Source: Escherichia coli DSM 30083 = JCM 1649 = ATCC 11775
GTDB taxonomy: Bacteria > Pseudomonadota > Gammaproteobacteria > Enterobacterales > Enterobacteriaceae
Assembly: GCF_003697165.2 (NCBI RefSeq)
Contig: NZ_CP033092.2
Location: forward strand, 3,410,001 to 3,474,000
Direction of reading: 5' to 3'
Length of the DNA: 64,000 nucleotides
Every line of letters starts with the position of its first letter. The first letter of the stretch is position 1. The translations under genes were made by a program, and so were the position numbers. The notes below the pieces were generated by a model. It did no database searches, was not told the DNA's origin, and saw only the letters and a program-made list of their open reading frames with translations. Positions 56,730 through 64,000 of this stretch are shown one piece after another.

Positions 56730-57515
56730 ATGGGATATTTAAATAACGTCACCGGTTACCGCGAAGATTTACTGGCTAACCGTGCGATTGTTAAACACGG
56801 TAATTTCGCACTGTTAACACCAGACGGTCTGGTAAAAAATATTATTCCGGGCTTTGAAAATTGTGACGCGACAATCCTCTCCACGCCAAAGCTGGGTGCC
56901 TCTTTTGTTGATTATCTGGTCACACTGCATCAAAACGGCGGCAACCAACAGGGCTTCGGTGGCGAAGGCATTGAAACGTTCCTGTATGTGATCTCTGGAA
57001 ATATCACTGCCAAAGCCGAAGGGAAAACATTTGTCTTAAGCGAAGGTGGCTATCTTTATTGCCCGCCAGGCTCCTTAATGACGTTTGTTAACGCCCAGGC
57101 CGAAGACAGCCAAATCTTTTTATATAAGCGTCGCTATATTCCGGTAGAAGGTCATGCGCCGTGGCTGGTTTCTGGCAATGCCAGCGAACTGGAACGCATT
57201 CATTATGAAGGCATGGACGATGTTATTCTGCTGGATTTTCTGCCCAAAGAGTTAGGTTTTGATATGAACATGCATATCCTCTCTTTTGCACCAGGTGCCA
57301 GCCACGGTTATATCGAAACCCATGTTCAGGAACACGGTGCCTATATTCTTTCCGGTCAGGGGGTTTATAACCTCGACAATAACTGGATCCCGGTGAAAAA
57401 AGGCGATTACATCTTTATGGGCGCTTATTCTTTACAGGCTGGTTATGGCGTAGGGCGTGGTGAAGCGTTCAGCTATATTTACTCGAAAGATTGCAACCGC
57501 GACGTAGAGATTTAA
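56730..57515 (+). CDS. allE: (S)-ureidoglycine aminohydrolase AllE
   Basis: AllE releases ammonia from (S)-ureidoglycine to give (S)-ureidoglycolate and sets its stereochemistry. The 261-residue bicupin has conserved metal-binding residues in the second cupin (HGYIETHVQEHGAYILSGQG near 193). It begins 10 bp after allC behind AAGGAG and is followed by a clear terminator, so it closes allDCE. Earlier name ylbA. Confidence 0.96.
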   Translation: MGYLNNVTGYREDLLANRAIVKHGNFALLTPDGLVKNIIPGFENCDATILSTPKLGASFVDYLVTLHQNGGNQQGFGGEGIETFLYVISGNITAKAEGKTFVLSEGGYLYCPPGSLMTFVNAQAEDSQIFLYKRRYIPVEGHAPWLVSGNASELERIHYEGMDDVILLDFLPKELGFDMNMHILSFAPGASHGYIETHVQEHGAYILSGQGVYNLDNNWIPVKKGDYIFMGAYSLQAGYGVGRGEAFSYIYSKDCNRDVEI

Positions 57516-57557
57516 GTCATACCACTCGCCTGATTATTTTTAGCTATGTTGGATTTT

Positions 57558-57584
57558 GCCACGGTTTATACCGTGGCTTTTTTT
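57558..57584 (+). terminator. Terminator of allDCE
   Basis: GCCACGG-TTTATA-CCGTGGC followed by TTTTTTT: a textbook rho-independent terminator 43 bp after allE. Confidence 0.95.
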
Positions 57585-57597
57585 GTAGTCAATTCAG

Positions 57598-57626
57598 GTA
57601 AAAAAAGATGCGATATAAATCGCATC
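57598..57626 (-). terminator. Terminator of the glxK transcript (reverse strand)
   Basis: GATGCGAT-ATAA-ATCGCATC (57607-57626) is an 8-bp perfect stem whose reverse-strand continuation is a T7 run. It ends the glxK side transcript 18 bp after its stop and faces the allE terminator. Confidence 0.9.
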
Positions 57627-57643
57627 CGCTTTAAAGGTAATAG

Positions 57644-58789
57644 TCAGTTTTTAATTCCCTGACCTATTTTAATGGCGCAGGCAATATTTCGCGCACTGTT
57701 GAAGAGATTGGTTTCACCGCTGGCGAGCACTTCGGCTAAAGGTGCCAGACGTGGCAAAATGCTGAATACCGCATCAATGCCGTACTGGTGCACCACTTCC
57801 ACGCCATCACCCAATACGCCAGCAATCCCAATCACCGGGACATTAAACTGCTTCGCCACCGACGCCACGCCCAGCGGAGCTTTACCGCCTGCCGTTTGCG
57901 AGTCGATGCGCCCTTCCCCGGTGATCACCAGTGCTGCACCCTGCACCGCCTGCGCCAGATTGACCGCATTCAACACAATCTCAATACCCGGTTTAATATC
58001 CGCATTGAGGAATACCGCCGCCGCAATGCCCATACCGCCCGCAGCGCCGCCGCCCGCCATCTGGCAGACATTAATTTCAGTTTGCTGTTGTAAAACACGG
58101 GCGTAATTTTGCAGCCCCTGTTCCAGTTCTTCGACCATTTCCGGCGTTGCCCCTTTTTGCGGACCAAACACCGCCGCCGCGCCGCGTGCCCCTACCAGCG
58201 GGTTATCAACATCACATGCTACTTCAATATGGCAGTTCGCCAGACGCGGATCGCATTCATCCATCTCAATGCTTGCCACGCGCGCTAAATTGCCGCCGTT
58301 AGCCGCCAGCACCTGACCGTCAGCATCAAGGAAACGCACACCGAGCGCCTGCGCCATGCCCATACCGCCGTCGACCGTCGCACTGCCGCCAATGCCGAGA
58401 ATAATATGGCGAATGCCGTTATCCAGCGCATGACGAATCAGCTCTCCGGTGCCAAAACTTGACGCCAGCAACGGATTACGCTTTTCAGGCGCGACCAGCA
58501 TCAGGCCGCTTGCCGCCGCCATCTCAATCACCGCCGTTTTCCCGTCGCCGGTAAGGCCATAAAAAGCATTCACTGTTTCGCCCATCGGCCCGCAGACTTC
58601 AAGCGTCACGATGTTGCCGCCCGTCGCGGCGACCATCGCCTCCACCGTCCCTTCGCCGCCATCCGCTATCGGCAAACAGATATAGTGCGCATCGGGAAAT
58701 ATGGTCGAAAACCCGGCTTTAATTGCCTGACAACATTTTTCTGCACTTAAACTCTCTTTAAACGAGTCTGGCGCAATGACAATTTTCAT
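57644..58789 (-). CDS. glxK: Glycerate 2-kinase GlxK
   Basis: GlxK phosphorylates glycerate to 2-phosphoglycerate, the exit of the glyoxylate branch of allantoin catabolism. The 381-residue product starts KIVIAPDSFKESLSA after the Met at 58789 and shows the family glycine-rich LGIGGSATVDGGMGMAQALG near 128 and MAGGGAAGGMG near 255. It is 21 bp downstream of ybbY. Confidence 0.95.
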   Translation of the reverse strand: MKIVIAPDSFKESLSAEKCCQAIKAGFSTIFPDAHYICLPIADGGEGTVEAMVAATGGNIVTLEVCGPMGETVNAFYGLTGDGKTAVIEMAAASGLMLVAPEKRNPLLASSFGTGELIRHALDNGIRHIILGIGGSATVDGGMGMAQALGVRFLDADGQVLAANGGNLARVASIEMDECDPRLANCHIEVACDVDNPLVGARGAAAVFGPQKGATPEMVEELEQGLQNYARVLQQQTEINVCQMAGGGAAGGMGIAAAVFLNADIKPGIEIVLNAVNLAQAVQGAALVITGEGRIDSQTAGGKAPLGVASVAKQFNVPVIGIAGVLGDGVEVVHQYGIDAVFSILPRLAPLAEVLASGETNLFNSARNIACAIKIGQGIKN

Positions 58790-58810
58790 TATCAATCCTT
58801 TTTCAACAAA

Positions 58811-60112
58811 TTATTCGATGCGTTCCCACGGAATAAGATTATCCATAAGAACAGCCAGTAAAATCCCGACCAGTAAGCCGTTACTGAGCAGAGGACGCAG
58901 CGTTAATGGAAGGTCTTGCAGATACACAGGCGGTAATGCCATTAAAAATATGCCGACAAATAACGGCAATGCGAGTCGATAAATATTGCGAGCGGTAAAG
59001 GTTATTTGCTGGCTAAACACCAGCGCGGAAAAGAGTAAAGGCAGATAAGAAACCAGCATGACCGCACTACTCACGGGTAAAGGGATACTGCAAAACAGTC
59101 GCGTGAGTGCCGGAACCAGTGCCACCAGCAGGCAAATAACGCTGCCATAAATAAACGAACGCCGCGTGTAATCGCCTGTCTGGGTTAATAAACCAATGGA
59201 TGAAACAAACGGTGAAAATGGAATTACCGCCAGCGGCACAGTTATCAGTGTCATAAATCCGGTCGCCACAAAGCTGCGACGATAACGCGTATTCCCCGCG
59301 CCCTGCTGCGGATAAAAAACATCCGTGCCCCGAATCGCACCGTAGGTATTGCTGATATTTACCAGACCTGTAATCACCGCCGTCAGAATAATCCCCGGCG
59401 ACAAAGCACCGCCACTGCCGAGCGGGAACCACTGCCAGTGCAACTCACCGGAGAGCGAATGCGAAGAAGGAAAGCAAAAGTACCACAACAACCAGCCGGT
59501 TATCGTACCGACCAGCAGGCCGTAACGGGCAAAACGTTGTGGCAGGAAAATAATCATCGCCAGTACCAGGCACATCACCGCCACCGAGAGCGCGAACGGC
59601 GGTAATTGAATTTTAAAATTCGGGTCGGCTATGCCAAACGGCAGCCCGAGCATACCTTTGAAAAAGATAGTGGTCAGTTGCGCACCCAGCATCAACATAA
59701 ACAAGACCATCACCGACGGCGTAAATAACCGTGCCAGGCGATGGCCTAATCCGCTAAAACCAATCAACATCGTCAGCACGCCGGAGAGCGCAATCCCCAC
59801 CGCCAGACTGGTAGCGATATCGTTGATCGGTGTCCCGCGCGATGCTTCGCCAAGGGTGATAGTCAGGATGGTTCCCCACCACAGGCCGCCCGGCCCCTCC
59901 ATAATAGCGCGACGATGACCGCAGAACGCCTGAGCGAAGCAGGCCAGTGCGGTAGCAAGAAAAGCATATTGCGTGAGCGTAAGCAGGCTACTTTGCGGCA
60001 ACTGAAAAGCAGAAAGTAGCGTAGGAGGAACCACAACCGTGTTGCAAAAAATAAAGAAAAACCACTGAAATCCTGATAACAGGCTTTCGCGGCCCACTGC
60101 AAAATTGAACAT
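58811..60112 (-). CDS. ybbY: Purine permease YbbY (NCS2 family)
   Basis: A 433-residue inner-membrane permease of the NCS2 nucleobase-ascorbate family with about 12-14 hydrophobic spans and the conserved EGPGGLWWGT near 72, plus NISNTYGAIRGTDVF near 245. The substrate is a purine or allantoin-related compound by context and family, not proven. Located between allB and glxK on the same strand. Confidence 0.92.
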   Translation of the reverse strand: MFNFAVGRESLLSGFQWFFFIFCNTVVVPPTLLSAFQLPQSSLLTLTQYAFLATALACFAQAFCGHRRAIMEGPGGLWWGTILTITLGEASRGTPINDIATSLAVGIALSGVLTMLIGFSGLGHRLARLFTPSVMVLFMLMLGAQLTTIFFKGMLGLPFGIADPNFKIQLPPFALSVAVMCLVLAMIIFLPQRFARYGLLVGTITGWLLWYFCFPSSHSLSGELHWQWFPLGSGGALSPGIILTAVITGLVNISNTYGAIRGTDVFYPQQGAGNTRYRRSFVATGFMTLITVPLAVIPFSPFVSSIGLLTQTGDYTRRSFIYGSVICLLVALVPALTRLFCSIPLPVSSAVMLVSYLPLLFSALVFSQQITFTARNIYRLALPLFVGIFLMALPPVYLQDLPLTLRPLLSNGLLVGILLAVLMDNLIPWERIE

Positions 60113-60167
60113 AAACACACCTTAACCGGAGAATGCCCGCCACAAGGACGGGCATTGCAGGGCCAGA

Positions 60168-61529
60168 TTACTGCTGATGTTTAAGGATAAATTGACCTTT
60201 CGGCGCAACAGGGAAGCCCTGTTCGATATCGTAAATCACATCACCACGTAAGATGGTTTTCGTGATACGCGCGCCAATAGTACGGCCAACATACGGGCTG
60301 ACTTTGTGGCGATATTCCAGATCGTCATTGGTAAGAACATAGCTGCTATTCGGCTGAATGAAGACGAAGTCGGCATCTTTTCCTGGGGCGATACGGCCTT
60401 TTTGCTGCAGACCGAAAATATCTGCTGCGTTAGTCGCCATTAATTTGCCGAACATTGGCAGAGACATTCCGCGTTTCTGTACCGCTTCATCGAACATCAC
60501 GTCCATGCAGCTTTGCAGACCAGCGATACCGCCCCACGCTTTCATTATGTTACCGGCTTTCATTTCCGGCGGGCATGGAGAGTGGTCGGAAACCAGGCAG
60601 TCTATTTCACCGTTAAACAGTTTTTCCCACATGCCTTTCTGGTTTTCCAGATCGCGGATCGGCGGTGAACACTTCGCCAGAGTACCGATTTCTTCGAACT
60701 GATCGGTATCCAGCACAAAGTAATGCGGGCAGGATTCACAAGTAACATCCTGACCTTCCTGACGTGCACGAGTCACTTCCTCAACACCTTCCGGGCTGCT
60801 GACGTGGCAAACGTGCAGACGGCAACCAGCGACTTTCGCCAGGTACAGTACGCGGCGAATCGCTTCCACTTCGGTAAATACCGGACGCGAAGCCACATAG
60901 TCATGGGCAGTTACGCGACCTTCACGCTTCGCTTCTTCGCCCAGTGCGTCACAGATCAGCGCGTTTTCGCAGTGCACCAGCACCGGCTGGCCTAGTTCAC
61001 CCAGCTTCTGCGCGCCTTTGAAGAATTGCCAGTCATTGACGTCACGGAAGTCGTTGTCGATACCGCGATCGCCACAGGTCGCAACGAAGCATTTGAAACC
61101 GACAACACCCACTTCATCCAACTCATGCAGACGGTCAATGTTGTAAGACACCAGGCCACCGAGTTGTGCCGCATCGATAGTCAGCTTTCCTTTAGCGGCA
61201 TCGAACTTCAATTCAATTGAGGCGCGGTCAACCGTTGCAGGCAGCTGGTTGAGCGGCATTTCGATCATGGTGGTGATACCACCTTTTGCTGCTGCGCGAG
61301 TACCGGTTTCATAACCTTCCCAGTGGCTGCGACCCGGTTCAGAAATATGGGTGTGCGCATCAACCATGCCCGGCGAAACCACCAGACCAGACGCATCCAT
61401 AACGTCTTTTGCATCGCCCAGATCCTGGCCGATAGCAGCAATTTTTCCGTCTTTAACGGCGATATCTACAACGCGAGCTTCGTTTTCTAAAATAACGGTG
61501 CCGTTTTTAATGATTAAATCAAAAGACAT
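60168..61529 (-). CDS. allB: Allantoinase AllB
   Basis: AllB opens the allantoin ring to allantoate. The 453-residue cyclic amidohydrolase carries [11 protein letters not shown] near 57 (two metal His), [10 protein letters not shown] near 144 with the Lys that becomes carboxylated, LVHCENALI near 184, [11 protein letters not shown] near 240 and DHSPCP near 315. It is 59 bp downstream of ybbW. Confidence 0.97.
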
Positions 61530-61588
61530 AACAAACTCCTTGTAAAATACAGATTGGTTTTTAACTCAATGTTCAATATCGTGATTAA

Positions 61589-63043
61589 TTAACCTATGGT
61601 TTTTTGTTCTCCTGTTTTTTCTGCTGTTGTACGTTTCTTTAATAAGGCGTAGGCCGCAAAGGCGACGATGACGCCGACAAACCATGAAACACGTGATAAC
61701 GGTTCCATAAAGGGAATAAACTTACCGCCAAGAGATAAAATAACGGCCACCAGAGTTACTGAAAACGCGGTGAGGTTAAAACCGTTATCGTAATATTTAT
61801 AATCGCCAGGTGCGGTATACAGTTCATCAAGATTAATTTGCCCACGCATCACGACAAAATAATGCGCCATCATCACACCAATTACCGGACCAAGCATTCC
61901 GCCGATAATATCGAGGAACAGATAAATACTGTCCTGATTTTCCATTAATTTCCACGGGCAGATCAGCAGGCTGATAATACTGGCAATCAGTACGCCGTTT
62001 TTATAGGTCAGTTTCGTCGGTGCAATGGCGGCAATCTGATAACCAGCCGGAATAATATTACCGGTGGCGTTAGTAGAGATAGTCGTCATCAGAATAACCA
62101 GTACCGCAAAGAACGAGGCGAACAGGCTGTCCCAACGCTGAACAATATCCAGCACGTTCCAGGTGTCAGCGCCGTAATGAATACTGGCTCCGGCAATAAT
62201 ACATACCCCGGCGACCGCAAACAGAATATAGGCCACAACTAAACCCAGCGTTTGCCCCAGCGCCTGCTCACGAAACGAGTGGGCGTTTTGCGTAAAGTCG
62301 GATGCGCTCACCGCCGGTGCCGCCCAGACCGCAACCACCGCGTTTATCACCACCAGAAACAGGAAGCCACTGTTTTCTGCTTTCTGAATACCGCCCGGAA
62401 TGTAGTCAAAGATTGGACCGATCCCGACCAGCGAAATCGCCCAAATCGCCATACCGCCGAAAACGATATAGATGCACGGGTTAAGAATGGCAGTGAATTT
62501 ATTTAAAACTTTTCCGCCGCCAAAACCAATACCAACGTTAACCAGCCAGAAGAGTAAAAAAGTAATTAATCCCGGTAGAGAAAGGCCTAACAGCGTGAAA
62601 TCGCCACCGAGAGTCAAAAATCCCGGCCAGATTTTGCCAATCAGAATCAAGCAGGCCAGTGACCCCGCGTAACATTGCAGGCCAAACCACATAATGGCAG
62701 CAATACCGCCTCTTAATAATCCGGGAAACAGTGCACCACGTACGCCGTAAGAAGCACGCAGGATCATGGCAAACGGTACGCCGTATTTACTGCCCGCAGC
62801 ACCGTTTAATACCATTACCGCGGCAATGAAAAAGGCACTGAGGATAATTGCCAGCATAATACTAAAGGTAGACAAGCCGAGAATAAAAAAGCCGCCAACC
62901 ATCACATAATTGGGAACGTTATGAACCGAACCCATCCATAAGGTAAAATAGTTAAATGTTTTCCAGGTCCGCTGACTTTGCGTTTTCGGCAGTAGATCTT
63001 CGCTATAGCCGCGTTGCTGGAATAGTTTTCTCTGATGTTCCAT
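61589..63043 (-). CDS. ybbW: Putative allantoin permease YbbW (NCS1 family)
   Basis: A 484-residue NCS1-family transporter with about 12 spans and the typical N-terminal TQSQRTWKTFNYFTLWMGSV and YGVPFAMILRASYGVRGA segments. Allantoin uptake is inferred from the neighbouring allB and from related NCS1 carriers. The 169 bp upstream to glxR (63044-63212) are AT-rich and hold no convincing gene; ybbV was once annotated there in K-12. Confidence 0.93.
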   Translation of the reverse strand: MEHQRKLFQQRGYSEDLLPKTQSQRTWKTFNYFTLWMGSVHNVPNYVMVGGFFILGLSTFSIMLAIILSAFFIAAVMVLNGAAGSKYGVPFAMILRASYGVRGALFPGLLRGGIAAIMWFGLQCYAGSLACLILIGKIWPGFLTLGGDFTLLGLSLPGLITFLLFWLVNVGIGFGGGKVLNKFTAILNPCIYIVFGGMAIWAISLVGIGPIFDYIPGGIQKAENSGFLFLVVINAVVAVWAAPAVSASDFTQNAHSFREQALGQTLGLVVAYILFAVAGVCIIAGASIHYGADTWNVLDIVQRWDSLFASFFAVLVILMTTISTNATGNIIPAGYQIAAIAPTKLTYKNGVLIASIISLLICPWKLMENQDSIYLFLDIIGGMLGPVIGVMMAHYFVVMRGQINLDELYTAPGDYKYYDNGFNLTAFSVTLVAVILSLGGKFIPFMEPLSRVSWFVGVIVAFAAYALLKKRTTAEKTGEQKTIG

Positions 63044-63212
63044 AAATCCCTCTTAATTTCACGTATCGAATAACGTTGTTTTAATCTAGCTATGAGGAAC
63101 AAATAAAATAAAAATATTATTTTTAATACTGAAGCAACATCTTTGGCTGCTTTCTTTTTTTAATATTGCTGGCCGATTCATTTTCTGATATCGGCCATTT
63201 TTATTGCGGGTA

Positions 63213-64000
63213 TCAGGCCAGTTTATGGTTAGCCATTAATTCCAGCGCCTGCACTAACGCAGAGTGATCCAACTGGCTGCCACCGTTTGCCGCACAGGTA
63301 TTAAACAATTCCTGGCAGGTCGCGGTGTTTGGCAGGTTCAGCGCCAGTGCTTTCGCACTTTGCAGTGCCAGGTTGAGATCTTTCTGGTGCAGCGCAATTT
63401 TGAAACCTGGATTAAAGGTGCGTTTAATCATGCGCTCACCGTGAACTTCCAGAATACGTGAGGAAGCAAAGCCGCCCATCAGCGCCTGGCGCACACGTAC
63501 CGGGTCCGCACCGGCTTTTGAAGCAAACAACAAGGCTTCAGAAACCGCTTCAATATTGAGCGCCACGATAATCTGATTTGCCACTTTGCAGGTTTGACCG
63601 TCGCCGTTACCGCCCACGAGAGTGATATTTTTACCGAGCAGTTCAAACAGCGGTTTTACACGTTCAAATACTGCTTCATCACCGCCAACCATAATCGATA
63701 ACGTCCCTTCACGCGCGCCGATTTCACCGCCGGAGACTGGCGCATCGAGATAATCGCCGCCCAGTTCATTCACCTGACGAGCGAAACGTTTAGTTTCAAT
63801 CGGGGAAATGGAGCTCATATCAACAATGGTTTTGCCCTTCAGCGAGGCTTTGGTACAACCATTTTCACCAAACAGAACGTCTTCAACCTGTGGCGTATCC
63901 GGCACCATAATAAAAATGATGTCCGATGCATCTGTTACCTGGCGCGCAGTTTCAACACTAACGGCGCCCAGTGACAGTAATTCATCAGCAACCGGACCAA
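63213..64000 (-). CDS. glxR: Tartronate semialdehyde reductase GlxR (5' end outside window)
   Basis: GlxR reduces tartronate semialdehyde to glycerate, which GlxK then phosphorylates. The frame runs from the edge to the stop at 63213, about 262 of the usual 292 residues; the missing part is the N-terminal NAD-binding glycine loop. Visible landmarks of the 3-hydroxyisobutyrate dehydrogenase family are DIIFIMVPDTPQVE, LDAPVSGGEIGAREGTL and GDGQTCKVANQ with the catalytic Lys. Confidence 0.95.
   Translation of the reverse strand, partial: GPVADELLSLGAVSVETARQVTDASDIIFIMVPDTPQVEDVLFGENGCTKASLKGKTIVDMSSISPIETKRFARQVNELGGDYLDAPVSGGEIGAREGTLSIMVGGDEAVFERVKPLFELLGKNITLVGGNGDGQTCKVANQIIVALNIEAVSEALLFASKAGADPVRVRQALMGGFASSRILEVHGERMIKRTFNPGFKIALHQKDLNLALQSAKALALNLPNTATCQELFNTCAANGGSQLDHSALVQALELMANHKLA

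Overview
The window is a stretch of Escherichia coli chromosome. Gene content, gene order and protein sequences match the K-12 interval from entE to glxR, read on the opposite strand. About 45 protein genes and one tRNA can be placed. Most are intact core genes with near-identical K-12 counterparts (recalled, not searched).

Layout. (1) 1-17.9 kb: enterobactin synthesis, export, hydrolysis and uptake (entE partial, entC, fepB, entS, fepDGC, fepE, entF, ybdZ, fes, fepA, entD), with Fur-type operators in the three divergent control regions. The outer-membrane receptor gene fepA carries an in-frame TGA at codon 543. (2) 17.9-24.0 kb: a hokE toxin locus with a LexA-type box and no IS186, then ybdK, ybdJ, ybdF, nfsB, ybdG and pheP. 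(3) 24.1-32.5 kb: copper/silver efflux cusCFBA and its divergent two-component system cusRS. (4) 32.6-38.8 kb: nfrB-nfrA-ybcH, the phage N4 receptor glycan system. (5) 38.9-42.4 kb: a heavily deleted DLP12-like prophage between a partial argU copy and intact argU. It retains ompT, a methyltransferase, a truncated tail-fibre assembly gene and a broken integrase. envY, appY and the sfm-fimZ fimbrial operon, which flank or lie in this region in K-12, are absent. (6) 42.6-49.3 kb: housekeeping genes folD, ybcJ, ybcI, cysS, ppiB, lpxH, purE and purK, plus an unrecognised small membrane protein between lpxH and purE. (7) 49.4-64 kb: anaerobic allantoin/ureidoglycolate/oxamate catabolism (carbamate kinase, ylbF, ylbE, fdrA, allD, allC, allE, glxK, ybbY, allB, ybbW, glxR partial).

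How it works together. EntC, EntE, EntF (with YbdZ and EntD) make enterobactin, EntS exports it, and FepA-FepB-FepDGC with TonB re-import the ferric form for Fes to cleave. The fepA nonsense codon breaks the outer-membrane step and could also polarly reduce entD downstream. In the all region, allantoin enters (YbbW), is opened (AllB), de-aminated and hydrolysed (AllC, AllE), and ureidoglycolate is oxidised to oxalurate (AllD). Oxalurate is split to oxamate and carbamoyl phosphate (FdrA/YlbE/YlbF), and carbamate kinase yields ATP. The glyoxylate branch ends in GlxR and GlxK.

No wholly new multi-gene system was found. The most notable points are the fepA nonsense mutation, the collapsed argU prophage, the IS-free SOS-linked hokE locus, a possible RBS-masking stem before nfrB and the unknown small membrane protein at 47.3 kb.
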